Below are positions 54,461 through 64,000 of a stretch of DNA of 64,000 bases, in pieces. Source of the DNA: Favolaschia claudopus. Lineage: Eukaryota > Basidiomycota > Agaricomycetes > Agaricales > Mycenaceae. Position numbers and translations under genes: made by a program. The stretch is from NCBI GenBank assembly GCA_037176885.1, contig JAWWNJ010000010.1:2046001-2110000 (forward strand), read 5' to 3'. The notes under the pieces were generated by a model. It was not told the DNA's origin, searched no databases, and saw only the letters and a list, made by a program, of their open reading frames with translations. Each line of letters begins with the position of its first letter. Within the stretch, counting starts at the first letter, position 1.

Positions 54461-55821
54461 ATGTCGCAAGCCTCACACTCGCGTTTGACGACCACTATTG
54501 ACCCTACACACAAGAACAGTCTTCGTCGCATCCGGTACACCGTATACACCGACCACATCTGCCCCCGTTGCTTACAGTTAGCTAGGGACATGTTGCGAGA
54601 GCCCGTCGCTGAATTCTTGGGCGTCGCCATCCTCGTCATCTTCGGGGCTGGCGTAAACTGCTCCATCCTTCTCTCTACCGTCCCTGGCGTCTCTTCTTCC
54701 CCCAAAGGTGTACGTAGCAATCCGCTGCCTGGTGCCGATATGTCTAATGCTAGCTCCAGGACTATCTCGCCGGGAGCTTTGGTTGGGCGGTAAAAGCTAG
54801 ATTCATCCATTCGATTCTTCTTCTCATCCATAACTGCGCCTAGGTCGGCCTCTGTCTCGGCGTTTGGGTCGCAAGTGGTATCTCCCCCGCCCACATCAAC
54901 CCCGCTGTGCGTAGCGTTGAGCTCATTGGGCGTCATCGAGGTGCAGCTGACCAACTCTTCTCTTCTTAGGTTACGCTGGCTATGGCCACCTGGCGCGGTT
55001 TTCCGTGGAGGAAAGTTCCTGTAAGTGACGCTTACGATCGCCGCATACGCAAGGCAATTTCTACACGCATGTGCGCTGTTTGTTTGCTGCGAGGTGGACC
55101 CCATGCCTGGAAGTCATCATTAGTCTTCGACATGCCCTAACCTATGGCTCCATGCTTTTGTCAGCTAATTGTGGCACTCACGGCTTCTGTTAGGGTTTTA
55201 TCTTTGCCCAAACCCTCGGTGGCTTTGTCGGAGCCGCCCTCGTCTACGCAACCTATTTCCATGCCATCGATATTTTTGAGGGTGGAGCCGGCATCCGGAC
55301 CATGAAGACTGCAGGCATCTTTGGTGCATTCTCGGTATGTTTGTGCCCCGGCCCTTATCTGACTTTATCCTCACTCTGCAACCGTAGATCGACTACCTTA
55401 CCAATGTATCGGCATTCTTCGCTGAACTACTTGCTACGGCAATGTTAGTGCTAATCATCGTCGCATTGACCGACAAGAAAAGCACCGCACCGCCACCAGC
55501 TCTCTTTCCCCTCGCCATCTTCATCGTCATGCTTGGTATCAGCTCGTCTCTGGGGATGCAGACCGGTAGGTATCCTGTTTCGCTTGATCTAGATTCTCTC
55601 AAACAAGTTTGCTTCCAGGTTTTGCTATGAATCCGGCACGGGACTTTGGACCCAGGCTTTTGTCGGCTGCTGTTGGCTATCCCGGGATCGTCTTTAGTTT
55701 CCGACACCAATACTGGCTGTGGACGGGGATCCTCGCCCCCATCATTGGAGCCCAACTTGCAGTGGCATTGTACGATATTTTCCTGTACCAAGAGGACGAC
55801 AGTATTGTGTCGAAACTGTGA
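54461..55821 (+). CDS. aquaglyceroporin (MIP family channel)
   Basis: Membrane channel for water and small solutes such as glycerol. Seven exons fit: 54461-54709, 54760-54789, 54844-54906, 54970-55020, 55194-55334, 55388-55565 and 55619-55821, giving 304 residues. Six membrane helices are visible, starting with [20 protein letters not shown]. The two half-helices carry [13 protein letters not shown] and [13 protein letters not shown]; the Asp right after the second NPAR is the mark of glycerol-conducting members. [20 protein letters not shown] and [20 protein letters not shown] are helices 3 and 6. The soluble N-terminus is about 50 residues, with [12 protein letters not shown] just before helix 1. 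Intact, with a consensus TATA box in front. Confidence 0.93.
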
Positions 55822-56425
55822 GACCGCCGGTTACAGTCGATCGTCAAATTTACTCACTGTCAGCTCTTTCAGCTCCCCTTCTAGCTCGACTACTAACTCT
55901 CCGGTAGTCTAACGTCGATACGATAGCAAGTCACCGACTCCACGATCTTGATTCGAAATGCTGCACGACCTATGATACCTGTTTATTTAGGGAATATACG
56001 ATGAACCATCTCTCAGTTTCTGCTGCTTAATAAGTAAAGAGGGTCGATCGAAGGAACACAGTCGACCAAGAGCTCGCGCGTGTAAGAAATTCAGATTGGC
56101 TCCAAGGACTCAAGACTGGTTACGAAACCAGAGACACAAAGTCCCAAGCATCGATGTTTCGACTGATACTCTGAGTAAACGGAGTATCGCCTGGAGTTGT
56201 TCGAGAGACACCCGTATTCTCCGAGACAGACTACTTAGTCACGAATACACGAGTACGCAGGCGTAGCTCAAAACTTCTTGGCACAGTTTGGTAAATTGGT
56301 GTTAAGTTAGGGTCAATAGCCATGGTAGATTCTACACATTGCAGGGGTTGATGTGGGAAAATCTGACAAGGAGTCAGTATCGATGCAGAGAAACGCAGTT
56401 CATCAACTCCTCACCGTGTCAAGCC
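55822..56425. other. intergenic between convergent genes
   Basis: About 600 nt between the stop codons of the channel and the CrtC-like gene, which converge. No gene or repeat recognised. Confidence 0.5.
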
Positions 56426-57637
56426 TCAGTTGGTCAGCTTGAACTGCTCGCAAACGGCCATTCCTTGAAACTTTTTCCCGTCGATCGTAGCTGTCACCTC
56501 CCCGATGAAACGCCCATAGGCGGGCGTAGGGTCCACCAGATCTCTAACAAGGTGGACATCCGCCTCCATCCTCCCCCGCTTCAGAGAGATATGATACCCC
56601 GTCGGATTAGGAGTGCTCAGCACGGGCGGGAACGCGCTCCCATCGTTAGGTCGCACAGAGATGCTATCCGCGGCGCAGGTCGCCGTGATGATCTTTCCGT
56701 TCTTCGCGAGGTACGCTGATACGTACTCTGTGCCCGTACGATCGAGGAAGTCGAACCAGACGAGGGAGTAGGGTCCGACGTGCGCATGACCCCAGTACCA
56801 CGAAGCGACGTGGGTGGGGAAAGGTTGGTCGCTCCAGTTCTGCAGCAAGCGTCAGCATATACTTAATTCGATAACAGACGGCGGTATAATTGAACAGACC
56901 TTGTCGTGGTATCCGATTCCATTGAATGCAACCCTAGTCCCATTTACGACAAGATCGACAGACACTTTGGCGTCTGGCATGACGTTCGCCCAGCCGATAT
57001 GTGGACCCACTTCGAGGGTTTGTCCAGCTTGGACAGGGCCACAAGGGAGATGCGGAGGAGCGACCTGAGAAGGGTGTCAATTTGGTACATAGGGAAGAAG
57101 CCTGACCCGACGTACCGGAAGGAAGTGAATGGAGCCCTTAACACCAACAAGTGGAGAATTTATCGTAATAGTATATCCCAAGGGACCGCCAGACCACTTG
57201 AAGCCCGTGCCATGCCACTCACCACTCGAGGTGTTGCCCTCGGCGATGACGGTCGCAGAGTCAGCCAGGATATCGGCCTTGACACGCGTACCATTTGGGA
57301 AGGAGACAATGATATCTGCAGTCAGGACATTATCGGTAGTCTCCACGAATGGAAGGGCATCGTGCACGGTCGTGAAGAGGGTAATGACGACGGAAGCAAG
57401 ATTGTCCGGATCTGTTGAGATAGCGTCGAAGTACCACCAGTCAAAGGCTGAACCGTTGACACTCGATAGCTTGGGAGCGTCGAGCCCGTGCGAGGAAGAT
57501 TTAAATTGGGCGATGCTAGGGCCAGCCTGAATTGCGGAAGGGATATTGAAAACCTGACGGTCCCTGGAGAGCGACGCAGCAGTTGCAAGTAGAGACAGAG
57601 TAGTCAAGAAGATACTGAGAAGAATAATTCGTGCCAT
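56426..57637 (-). CDS. secreted CrtC/AttH-like protein (Diels-Alderase family)
   Basis: Two-domain lipocalin-like fold of the hydroxyneurosporene-synthase/AttH superfamily; fungal relatives include pericyclases of secondary metabolism, but the reaction here is unknown. Three exons fit: 57637-57116, 57064-56900 and 56839-56426, giving 366 residues. MARIILLSIFLTTLSLLATA is a signal peptide, which many pathway Diels-Alderases share. Diagnostic motifs are SAFDWWYFDAIS, GTGFKWSGGPLGYTI, VGPHIGWANVMPDAKVSVDL, and GIGYHDKNW spliced from GYHDK and NWSDQPFP, then ASWYWGHAHVGPYSLVWFDF. The C-terminus ends CEQFKLTN. No polyketide or peptide synthase lies in the window, so this gene is not part of a visible metabolite cluster. 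Confidence 0.85.
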
Positions 57638-57785
57638 GTTGAAGTCATGATAGCAAGTGAACGCGATTTAAGTACCAGAATGTTGTCGCCACATATTATA
57701 ATAAATGGCGAGCGCTTTTTGGAGATTGCCATATTTTTCGCGTCTAAGCAGTCGGATCCTCAGCCGACCGATTCTCTTCCGTATC

Positions 57786-57801
57786 CTAGCTGACGCGTCC
57801 T
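57786..57801. repeat. target-site duplication, left copy, of LINE
   Basis: CTAGCTGACGCGTCCT, the same as 61773-61788. It sits directly before the poly(T) run. Confidence 0.9.
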
Positions 57802-60800
57802 TTTTTTTTTTTTAGGAGCGTTTAAATAATGCCACTACGTCTGCAAAGCATTCGAAGAGCATCCGCGAGGGAACTGGGTGTGTCCAGTAAAGCCGGGAAA
57901 TGTCCTGGAGGAAATGCCGTTACGCACCGGTTTCAAGCCGTCGTGTGGGACTCTGGCCGCAAAATCTACCCTACTCCATTATTGCGGGCAGCAGGCCGTA
58001 TACCCACTAAAACCTCCTTGGCGCAAATCCAATCTTCCGGCAGCGCTTCTTCGTTATGGAGCACGCCGCTCCACGTCTCAAGGACGAGCCGCTTATTTCT
58101 TGAAAATTTTCCGAAACGAGCCTTGTTTGCGAGGATTCGGTCTCGAGTCAACGCAGCATTGATAACGGCTAGCCAACGGTTTCGTGCTTCTGTGGTCGTC
58201 GTCGGTTTCCTCTCGAGTACCCTCTCATTTCTTAAGGTCCAAATGAGTTGCATTGATGAGGATACAATAATGGTAAAGAATCTATTTTTTCCGCGAATTG
58301 CTTTACCTCGATTAGATTTAAATTTGGAAAGAGAACATCCCAAAAGTAATCCCCAATTGAGCGATGGCCAGTCTCTATAGCGTTGAGACCAGATGAACTC
58401 TGCTAATTGCCATATTGTATGAACAGAAGGAGAGTTGCAATCAAGGAGGATGTGCTCCATGGTTTCGGGGACACGGCACAGCGAGCATTCGCCGAAGTGT
58501 TCAAAATTGTTTACCTTATCCCAGAAAAGACCTACATGGAAGGTCTCATGTACACATTTCCACAAGAAGTTTCTGGTTAGACGATTAATGTCGGTGCAGC
58601 GCATAGATCTCCATATAGCCGAATCAGAGGGATAGAACTTAAATTCGTCGCCAAGACTGCATCGTATGCGTTCGAGATTACAAGTTGTTGACTTGCGCGG
58701 AGGGCGTAGTTTGCCTTTGATGTCCATAATGACTTTGGTGAACAGGCGCTGATTTCCAGCTTTTAATCGGATCCCCGGCAACGAGAACATCAGATCGGAG
58801 GCGGCGTCTAGCAATATTGTGTGGGGGGGCAGGTGTTGGAGTAAAAAGGCATCCGTCACTTTGCTCTGGGTGAATCTTGTTCTTGCCGTCCTTTCATTCA
58901 AGCGTGAGATCACAGTCTGAACGAGACGGAAGTTGGGCTCTAAGGGATGTTTCTCGATATCGCAGCGATTCTTCACGAATGTTTTGCCCAGAAAATCGGA
59001 GGTCGTGAACACCTTGAGAGGTGTATTAAGGGGTGTAGATGAGATGATATGGAGAAGACCGCCTAGTAGGGCGGTATTGAAAGACGGGTACAAGTCCCAT
59101 TCGGTGAAAGAGAGTCGAAGAGCCAGTGTCTGATCTACTTGGTTAGGTTGGCGTAGGTGGATCAAGGCTGTCATCTCGGAATTTGCTTGACCGGGTTTTG
59201 AGACACGGGCATGAATTTGAGCCTCTAACTCGTCGCCGTTGGTGAGGAGTGAGCCGTATCGTTTTGCTGCCGTTTGCTGGAGATAGTCGTCGGAGGCGAA
59301 GATCCGAAATCCGTGGGACATGTCCGTCAATCGATAGTCCGGATCAAAGGTGAGGGTCTTGTCATCACCCACTCCCTTGTTCGCCAATTGCTCCTCTTCT
59401 GTTAATGCAAGCGTGTCGCAGTGGTCCAAGTTCTCTACTTCGGGATTCCATTTCGGGGGAATACACTGCAAGATCAGCTTGGCGGTTTCTATGCATTCAC
59501 CTGGGTTGCGACAGTGAAATTCATTCCTATCTCGCTGGCACGGTGGGCATCCACAGTTTTTCCGTCCCACGCCGGAGGGATTCAAAATATGTGGTCGCCT
59601 GTAGTTCGTGGACGTGCGGTGGGCAATCTGAAGAATATCCAGAACGGTTTTGACTCGGTGGTTTTGTCGTAAGCACGAGGTGTTTTTCTTTTTTCGAATG
59701 CGTTCCAGATTGGCGTCAGTCATTGCTAAGTGGTTCCATACAGGCATCTGCAGTTGAATTTCTTTTGAGATGGACAACGCGGTGAAGGTGAGATGGAATT
59801 TCTTAGCTGCTGTTATCATTCGGGCTAAGTCGTCGGGCAGCGGATTAAGTCGCCAACGGGGAAGGTGTATATTTTGAAGGAACACACGTTGTAGGAGGTC
59901 TCGGTTAAATTCCGATTGGCCGAGGTTCCAACGGTGTCGGATGGTATGTTCAGCAAAGTGTGACCTTGTCATTCACGACAAAGACATATCACTTGAAGAC
60001 CGCAACATGTCAGCGTATTTGCTTGAGCAGAAAATAAATAGCACCTTGCGAGAACGGGCGACACGGAAGAAAGATATTGCCCAGGCTCGTTACGACGTGG
60101 AAGGCGAGACACTCAACAGTCGGTTCTGGACTAGCACTGCGACCGGATATCAAATGAAAGAAACGGTCCAAGAATTTATTAAAGACAAGCCTGGATCGCG
60201 AGAATACGAGTCCCGCCCTGCGCAAATGGCCGACATGGCTGCGAAATATCACGATGAAATTCAACTCCGAGATAGACCTGATGAATATACTCAGCTGATG
60301 GCCACATCGTTGGTTTTAGAGAACTGTGATGCTCACTTAAACCAACATCAGCACGATAAAATGGGGGAAATTTTAGACGCCACTGAAATACGGTCAGCTC
60401 TTAAAATATCCAAGAATGGAACCGCACCAGGGATCGATGGCCTTCCTTACGAACTATTCAAATGGCTTGAGATTCGCCATAAAAATAAAATGCAGCAAGG
60501 AGAAGATACCTGGGATGTTATTGCGACGCTTCAGGACCTCTTCAACGATATTGAGACCCATGGGATTGCCCCTGAAACCAAATTCAATGCCGGTTGGATG
60601 TGCCCGATATATAAGAAGGGGGATAAAGCTGATGTCCAGAACTATCGCCCTGTAACGCTGTTAAACACTGACTATAAACTGTTAACCAAAGCTCACTCTT
60701 TAAGATTGGCTGATGTTACACCGTATCTCATCCACCCGGACCAAGCTGGGTTCATGAAAGGGCGGAAAATTGAAGACCAGGTTAAACAGGTCAAGCACCT

Positions 60801-61772
60801 CTTGAACTACGCCGATGCTGTCGAAGAAAACGGGGTTATCGTCGCTCTAGACCAGGAAAAGGCATATGACAAAATTGACCACACTTACCTTCTATCAGTC
60901 CTACGCCATATGCGATTCCCGAAAAGATTCTGTAGTCTTATTCAAAACTTGTACACCCGCGCTGAAACACGAGTAATGATAAACGGTAAACTGAGTTACC
61001 CTTTCGTAGTCAGCCGAGGAGTTCGACAAGGCGATCCGATTTCCTGCTTACTTTTCAATCTAGCCATCGAGCCATTGGCATGTCTGCTACGCAACTCAAC
61101 ACTGAACGGAATAAAAATTCCCAGTACCGACAGAAGACTGATTGTGTCCCTCTTCGCCGACGACACAACAATCTTCTTGTCTTCCGAGGACTCTTGGAAT
61201 ACACTATGGAGAACCCTTGACCTTTGGTGTTGTGCGTCAACGTCAAAGTATAATATGAAGAAAACGGTCTTACTCCCCTTCGGCTCCGTAAACTATAGAA
61301 ACAACCTCGTTGCGACACGGCAAATCAACCCCGCGCAGGCGCCAATCCCACACCAACTCACGATGATCCCGGACACGCAAACATGCCGTTTTCTGGGGGC
61401 CTGGATTGGTAACAATGTCACCTACATGACACCGTGGCCCGAAACCTTAGAGAAAATTTCGAGGGACCTCGCCAGATGGTCAGAAACTAAACCGTCCCTT
61501 GAAGGCAAACGACACATTGTCAATATGGTGATTGGTGGTAGATCGCAATACCTTACGCGTGTGCAAGGCATGCCCGCGGTGATCGAGAAAAGTCTTATCA
61601 AAATGCGCGACACCTTCCTTTGGGACGGTAAGAAACCACGAATTGCACATGAAACAATGCGCCTACCCATTAGCGAGGGGGGAAAGCAAATCTTGGACCT
61701 GCAGTCCCGGAATGAGGCCATTGACCTTTGGAATTTGAATCAGTTCCTTCAACAGGGGGACAATTGTACCAA
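57801..61772 (-). mobile_element. Tad-like LINE insertion with inverted, truncated 5' part
   Basis: The minus-strand 3' part (57801 to about 59950) ends in a poly(A) tail, seen here as 13 T at 57801-57813. The 5' part (about 59950-61772) lies in the opposite direction. The same 16-bp target duplication flanks the whole, so both parts arrived in one insertion. This is what twin priming gives in L1-type retrotransposition. ORF1 and the endonuclease domain are absent, so the copy is 5'-truncated. Both parts keep long open frames (611 and 668 codons), which points to a young insertion. The copy cannot move on its own. Confidence 0.9.
57966..59972 (-). CDS. LINE C-terminal part: RNase H-like region and zinc-knuckle domain
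   Basis: 668 open codons. Order: HLTFTALSISKEIQLQMPVW; a Cys-rich box CGCPPCQRDRNEFHCRNPGE and C, known from agaric LINE proteins; a divergent RNase H-like stretch with LLGGLLHIISSTPL and FTTSDFLGKTFV, in which not all catalytic acids are evident; then the zf-RVT domain, SLCRVPETMEHILLDC with FLWKCVHETFHVGLFWDKVN ahead of it; and a basic tail ending AARNNGVG. Its true N-terminus is missing: the frame begins at the inversion joint, and MTRSHFAEHTIRHRW is partly joint sequence. It would follow the polymerase in an intact element. Confidence 0.85.
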   Translation of the reverse strand: MTRSHFAEHTIRHRWNLGQSEFNRDLLQRVFLQNIHLPRWRLNPLPDDLARMITAAKKFHLTFTALSISKEIQLQMPVWNHLAMTDANLERIRKKKNTSCLRQNHRVKTVLDILQIAHRTSTNYRRPHILNPSGVGRKNCGCPPCQRDRNEFHCRNPGECIETAKLILQCIPPKWNPEVENLDHCDTLALTEEEQLANKGVGDDKTLTFDPDYRLTDMSHGFRIFASDDYLQQTAAKRYGSLLTNGDELEAQIHARVSKPGQANSEMTALIHLRQPNQVDQTLALRLSFTEWDLYPSFNTALLGGLLHIISSTPLNTPLKVFTTSDFLGKTFVKNRCDIEKHPLEPNFRLVQTVISRLNERTARTRFTQSKVTDAFLLQHLPPHTILLDAASDLMFSLPGIRLKAGNQRLFTKVIMDIKGKLRPPRKSTTCNLERIRCSLGDEFKFYPSDSAIWRSMRCTDINRLTRNFLWKCVHETFHVGLFWDKVNNFEHFGECSLCRVPETMEHILLDCNSPSVHTIWQLAEFIWSQRYRDWPSLNWGLLLGCSLSKFKSNRGKAIRGKNRFFTIIVSSSMQLIWTLRNERVLERKPTTTTEARNRWLAVINAALTRDRILANKARFGKFSRNKRLVLETWSGVLHNEEALPEDWICAKEVLVGIRPAARNNGVG

Positions 61773-61776
61773 CTAG
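59941..61776 (+). CDS. LINE reverse transcriptase part, inverted
   Basis: 611 open codons. After a helical linker (YLLEQKINSTLRERATRKKD, GETLNSRFWT) come the non-LTR polymerase blocks: SKNGTAPGIDGLPYELFKWL, WMCPIYKKGDKADVQNYRPV, TLLNTDYKLLTKAHSLRL, GFMKGRKIEDQV, VALDQEKAYDKIDHTYLLSV with the first catalytic Asp, SRGVRQGDPISCLLFNLAIE, and SLFADDTTIFLS with the paired catalytic Asp. The thumb region continues through RFLGAWIGNNVTYM and RDTFLWDGKKPRIAHETMRL. It ends QQGDNCTN-stop, where the TAG lies in the target duplication, so the host supplied the stop codon. There is no native start because the 5' end is truncated; the coordinate given is the edge of the open frame. Confidence 0.88.
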   Translation: MVCSAKCDLVIHDKDISLEDRNMSAYLLEQKINSTLRERATRKKDIAQARYDVEGETLNSRFWTSTATGYQMKETVQEFIKDKPGSREYESRPAQMADMAAKYHDEIQLRDRPDEYTQLMATSLVLENCDAHLNQHQHDKMGEILDATEIRSALKISKNGTAPGIDGLPYELFKWLEIRHKNKMQQGEDTWDVIATLQDLFNDIETHGIAPETKFNAGWMCPIYKKGDKADVQNYRPVTLLNTDYKLLTKAHSLRLADVTPYLIHPDQAGFMKGRKIEDQVKQVKHLLNYADAVEENGVIVALDQEKAYDKIDHTYLLSVLRHMRFPKRFCSLIQNLYTRAETRVMINGKLSYPFVVSRGVRQGDPISCLLFNLAIEPLACLLRNSTLNGIKIPSTDRRLIVSLFADDTTIFLSSEDSWNTLWRTLDLWCCASTSKYNMKKTVLLPFGSVNYRNNLVATRQINPAQAPIPHQLTMIPDTQTCRFLGAWIGNNVTYMTPWPETLEKISRDLARWSETKPSLEGKRHIVNMVIGGRSQYLTRVQGMPAVIEKSLIKMRDTFLWDGKKPRIAHETMRLPISEGGKQILDLQSRNEAIDLWNLNQFLQQGDNCTN

Positions 61777-61788
61777 CTGACGCGTCCT
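61773..61788. repeat. target-site duplication, right copy, of LINE
   Basis: CTAGCTGACGCGTCCT, an exact copy of 57786-57801. Confidence 0.9.
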
Positions 61789-62693
61789 CTTCCTCGTCAT
61801 AAATCACAGTCTAGGGCTGAGTCATCACCTAGTGTCGCTCGAGAAGAGACAGAGTTGACAAAATAGCACCAAGAGCTCGAGATGTAGGGCTTTTCTCTGT
61901 TTAAGCCAGGAGAAGCCTTGCTAACGGCGTCCAAGACCAGGACTTGACTAATGTCCACAAATCGTCACAAAATCTTGAATCGTTCAAGGAAAACACCAAG
62001 TGCCAGATAAAAATGGTCCCTGAAGGAGCCCGTCGTCGAGATGACATCCACAGTCTTATCGTTCAAAGCGTAGAGCACATTATCCAAGAAAGCAGTACGC
62101 GTTGTAGTGGTCATGCAAGGCTTACAAGTTGACCATCAAAAGCCTGGGAAATTCAACAAACCCCTAACTCTGAATCGCAAGTCCGCGACTTTGAACCTGT
62201 TCGTTGAATACCACTGCCAACTTGAATCGCGCCGTTTTCCATGCTGAACGATCTCTTATTAGTCTGCAAAAATATTATTTGCTTTTGCCCCGTACTGTGA
62301 TACATTATGTAGCTGGCTTCATTAGTTTTTTTCTTGTCAGAGTCGTACTCAGTACTCTGACGCTGTACTCATTACCGTGCACGCGATTCGTTCGTTCTGA
62401 TACTTAGTCTTTTTGAGTACGACGACGGAGTGAATGATCTACGGGAACAGGAACATTTTGCTTGAAAAATCATCTATATCAAGTATGAGAACTCATTTGC
62501 GAGACCAACGCACGGAGAGCAGTCTTCTGTCGCATTGCAGGTGGTGCGTAGTCGCAGCGTAGAACGGATCTCAAGCGGTAAAATGCGCCTTCCACGGCAT
62601 GCCCACAGTCTGGAGATGTCGCCAAGAATCAGGAAACCACAAGCTTGAAGGCGAGGAATACTTCAAGAGCTGGTACGATAAAATCTTTCAAGC
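61789..62693. other. intergenic right of LINE
   Basis: About 900 nt downstream of the minus-strand gene at 62694. Only short, unconvincing frames; no repeat recognised. Confidence 0.45.
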
Positions 62694-63585
62694 CTATGAT
62701 TTCATCACCTGTGCTAATCTCTGAGCATCCTCAGCCTTCTTCTTCGCCAACGCCTTCGCCAATATCGGATTGCTCGTCTCCCACCGCTTCCTCCTCTCCG
62801 CCTTCCGGAGCAGCCCAGCTCTCTCCTCCTCTTGGTGACGCAACTTCGCCTCTTCCCGCTTCTCCGCATTAACCTTCCTATCCGCCTCGCGCCGCGTCTG
62901 CAACTTGCGCAGCTTCCGCCGTGCTTCTAGCTCCGCACGCTTCTCAGCCAGCTCCAGGCGAGCCTTGTGCGCCTTGCGTTTGCTGGCTTTCATATGCGAG
63001 TAGTCGTACACGTTCGTCCGGACAGACTCTGTGGGCTTCACAACGCGCGACGGCGGCTTCGTCGCCTGCCACAGCCAGACCATAGTCTGCACGGGTTCTG
63101 CGGACTTTTTCGTCGAGGGAGTGGGCTGCTTATTTCCTCGCGCTGCCGCTGCTTTCTGTTCCGCCTTGGATTGATGAACGACTAAGCGTGTTTCGCGAAC
63201 ATGCTGAACGCGTCGTTCACCAGCGATGATGGGAAGTAAGGAGTGCTTGAGGAACCTGCACAAGATAAGTCCGCCGCGGAGCCCAAGAAAGTTAATAAGT
63301 AACGCACGAAAGCGAGCGAACAGGATGCCGCGGATGAGGAGGATTGGGAGCGGGGGTACGTCGTCGCCCGGACTTCAAGTATTCAACTTGAGTGGTCTCG
63401 TCGGATTCCGGTATAGTCAACGCAAAGGTAGGAGGAGGCGGCTCTCTGACTGCAAGCTTGTAGATAGTTGCGGTGCTGAGCGGAGTTTTCACAGCGTCGC
63501 GAGCAATGACTTTGCGGACAATTTTTAAGCCTTCGCGGACAGCAGCTTTGTTATGGGCGGCCTGAGCAAGCCATGGATACGACAT
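62694..63585 (-). CDS. basic coiled-coil protein of unknown function
   Basis: Two exons, 63585-63308 and 63255-62694, give 279 residues with a clean GT-AG intron. The start MSYPWLAQAAHNKAAVREGL is basic and amphipathic, possibly a mitochondrial presequence. The middle holds PHPRHPVRSLSFLKHSLLPI and IAGERRVQHVRETRLVV, a conserved-looking block that crosses the exon junction. The last third is a long charged helix (RKAHKARLELAEKRAELEAR, RREADRKVNAEKREEAKLRH) likely to form a coiled coil. I do not recognise a named family; the basic composition and possible presequence would suit a mitochondrial ribosome-associated protein, but that is a guess. Confidence 0.65.
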
Positions 63586-64000
63586 TCAAAAAAACGAAGT
63601 AAGCGCGCAGAGGGACGAGCGAGTCCGGGCTCTGGGTGAGAGCAACTGGTAAAGTTAGAAAGAAAGGTTCCCGAGCGTGACAGCGGTGTGACCGTACATC
63701 CCGATCAAATTTCGTTTTCTTTGAGCGAGGAATGCCAAGTCACAGATGGTGCTCTGTTTTCTCCAAAGTTAGGAGTTTTTCTTTGCACCAGCCCTACAAA
63801 TCATAGTTGGGCTCCAATCACGCACTGTTAAGTGAAGTTTCCTGAACTGCTTGCTCTTTGAGGTCACAGTTTTTCCGTGTTGCTTCTCACTCTTCCTTTA
63901 GTTCTACCGCGGTGCATCGGCGGTAGTCTAGGATCTATTGGGGGGTAGGTCAGTGAAGCGTCCGTGGGAGTGATTTCAACCATGCCGACTGCTGATGGCC
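63586..64000. other. right edge of window, upstream of basic coiled-coil gene
   Basis: About 415 nt, expected to contain the promoter of the gene at 62694-63585. No gene or repeat recognised. Confidence 0.45.

Noticed and set aside
56426..57637. Part of a secondary-metabolite cluster with the transporters
   Set aside because: No polyketide synthase, peptide synthetase or terpene synthase is in the window, and the MATE and MFS genes are 14 kb or more away with housekeeping genes between.
57966..61776. Two divergent host genes sharing a promoter near 59950
   Set aside because: Both frames are parts of one LINE protein, and a single 16-bp target duplication flanks the whole; the divergence is an insertion scar.

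Overview
The window looks like nuclear DNA of an Agaricomycete (mushroom-forming basidiomycete). Genes carry many short GT-AG introns of about 45-70 nt. The tandem F-box-like family is the kind that expands in Agaricomycetes. There are two dye-decolorizing peroxidase genes, an m3G-cap import receptor and a mitochondrial ribosomal protein, and the mobile elements are a Ngaro-type tyrosine-recombinase retrotransposon and a Tad-like LINE. All gene models were spliced by eye; exon limits are given only where I worked them through.

Layout. 1-872: no intact gene; a minus-strand relic of Ngaro-type reverse transcriptase. 873-3521 (+): 3-isopropylmalate dehydratase (leucine synthesis). 3666-22326 (-): six tandem two-module F-box-like genes, all head to tail. 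Two pairs look recent (genes 2/4 and 5/6). A non-autonomous inverted-repeat element sits just upstream of gene 3, and another has split the last exon of gene 6. 22991-25146 (+): secreted DyP peroxidase. 25554-28840 (-): secreted protein of four tandem beta-trefoil-like modules joined by Thr/Ala-rich linkers. 28841-30913: no gene I can support. 30914-35624: complete Ngaro-type retrotransposon with split direct repeats, about 90 nt upstream of a MATE transporter (35717-38272, +). 38511-38975 (-): mitochondrial ribosomal protein uS8m. 39798-42744 (+): MFS transporter. 43014-44589 (-): snurportin-1. 44856-47731 (-): glutamate decarboxylase. 48211-50298 (-): second secreted DyP peroxidase. 50299-54460: gene-poor. 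54461-55821 (+): aquaglyceroporin. 56426-57637 (-): secreted CrtC/AttH-like (Diels-Alderase family) protein. 57801-61772: LINE copy whose 5' part is inverted, bounded by a 16-bp target duplication. 62694-63585 (-): unknown basic protein.

The host genes do not form one pathway or cluster. They are a mix of housekeeping genes and a secretory/transport set (two peroxidases, a lectin-like protein, two exporters, a channel, a CrtC-like protein). The strongest novelty is in the mobile DNA: the Ngaro element, with an in-frame UAG between gag and pol, a long pol/recombinase overlap and a perfect 20-nt palindrome at its repeat boundary; the twin-primed LINE; and two inverted-repeat elements acting on F-box genes. 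I found no CRISPR array, tRNA or rRNA.
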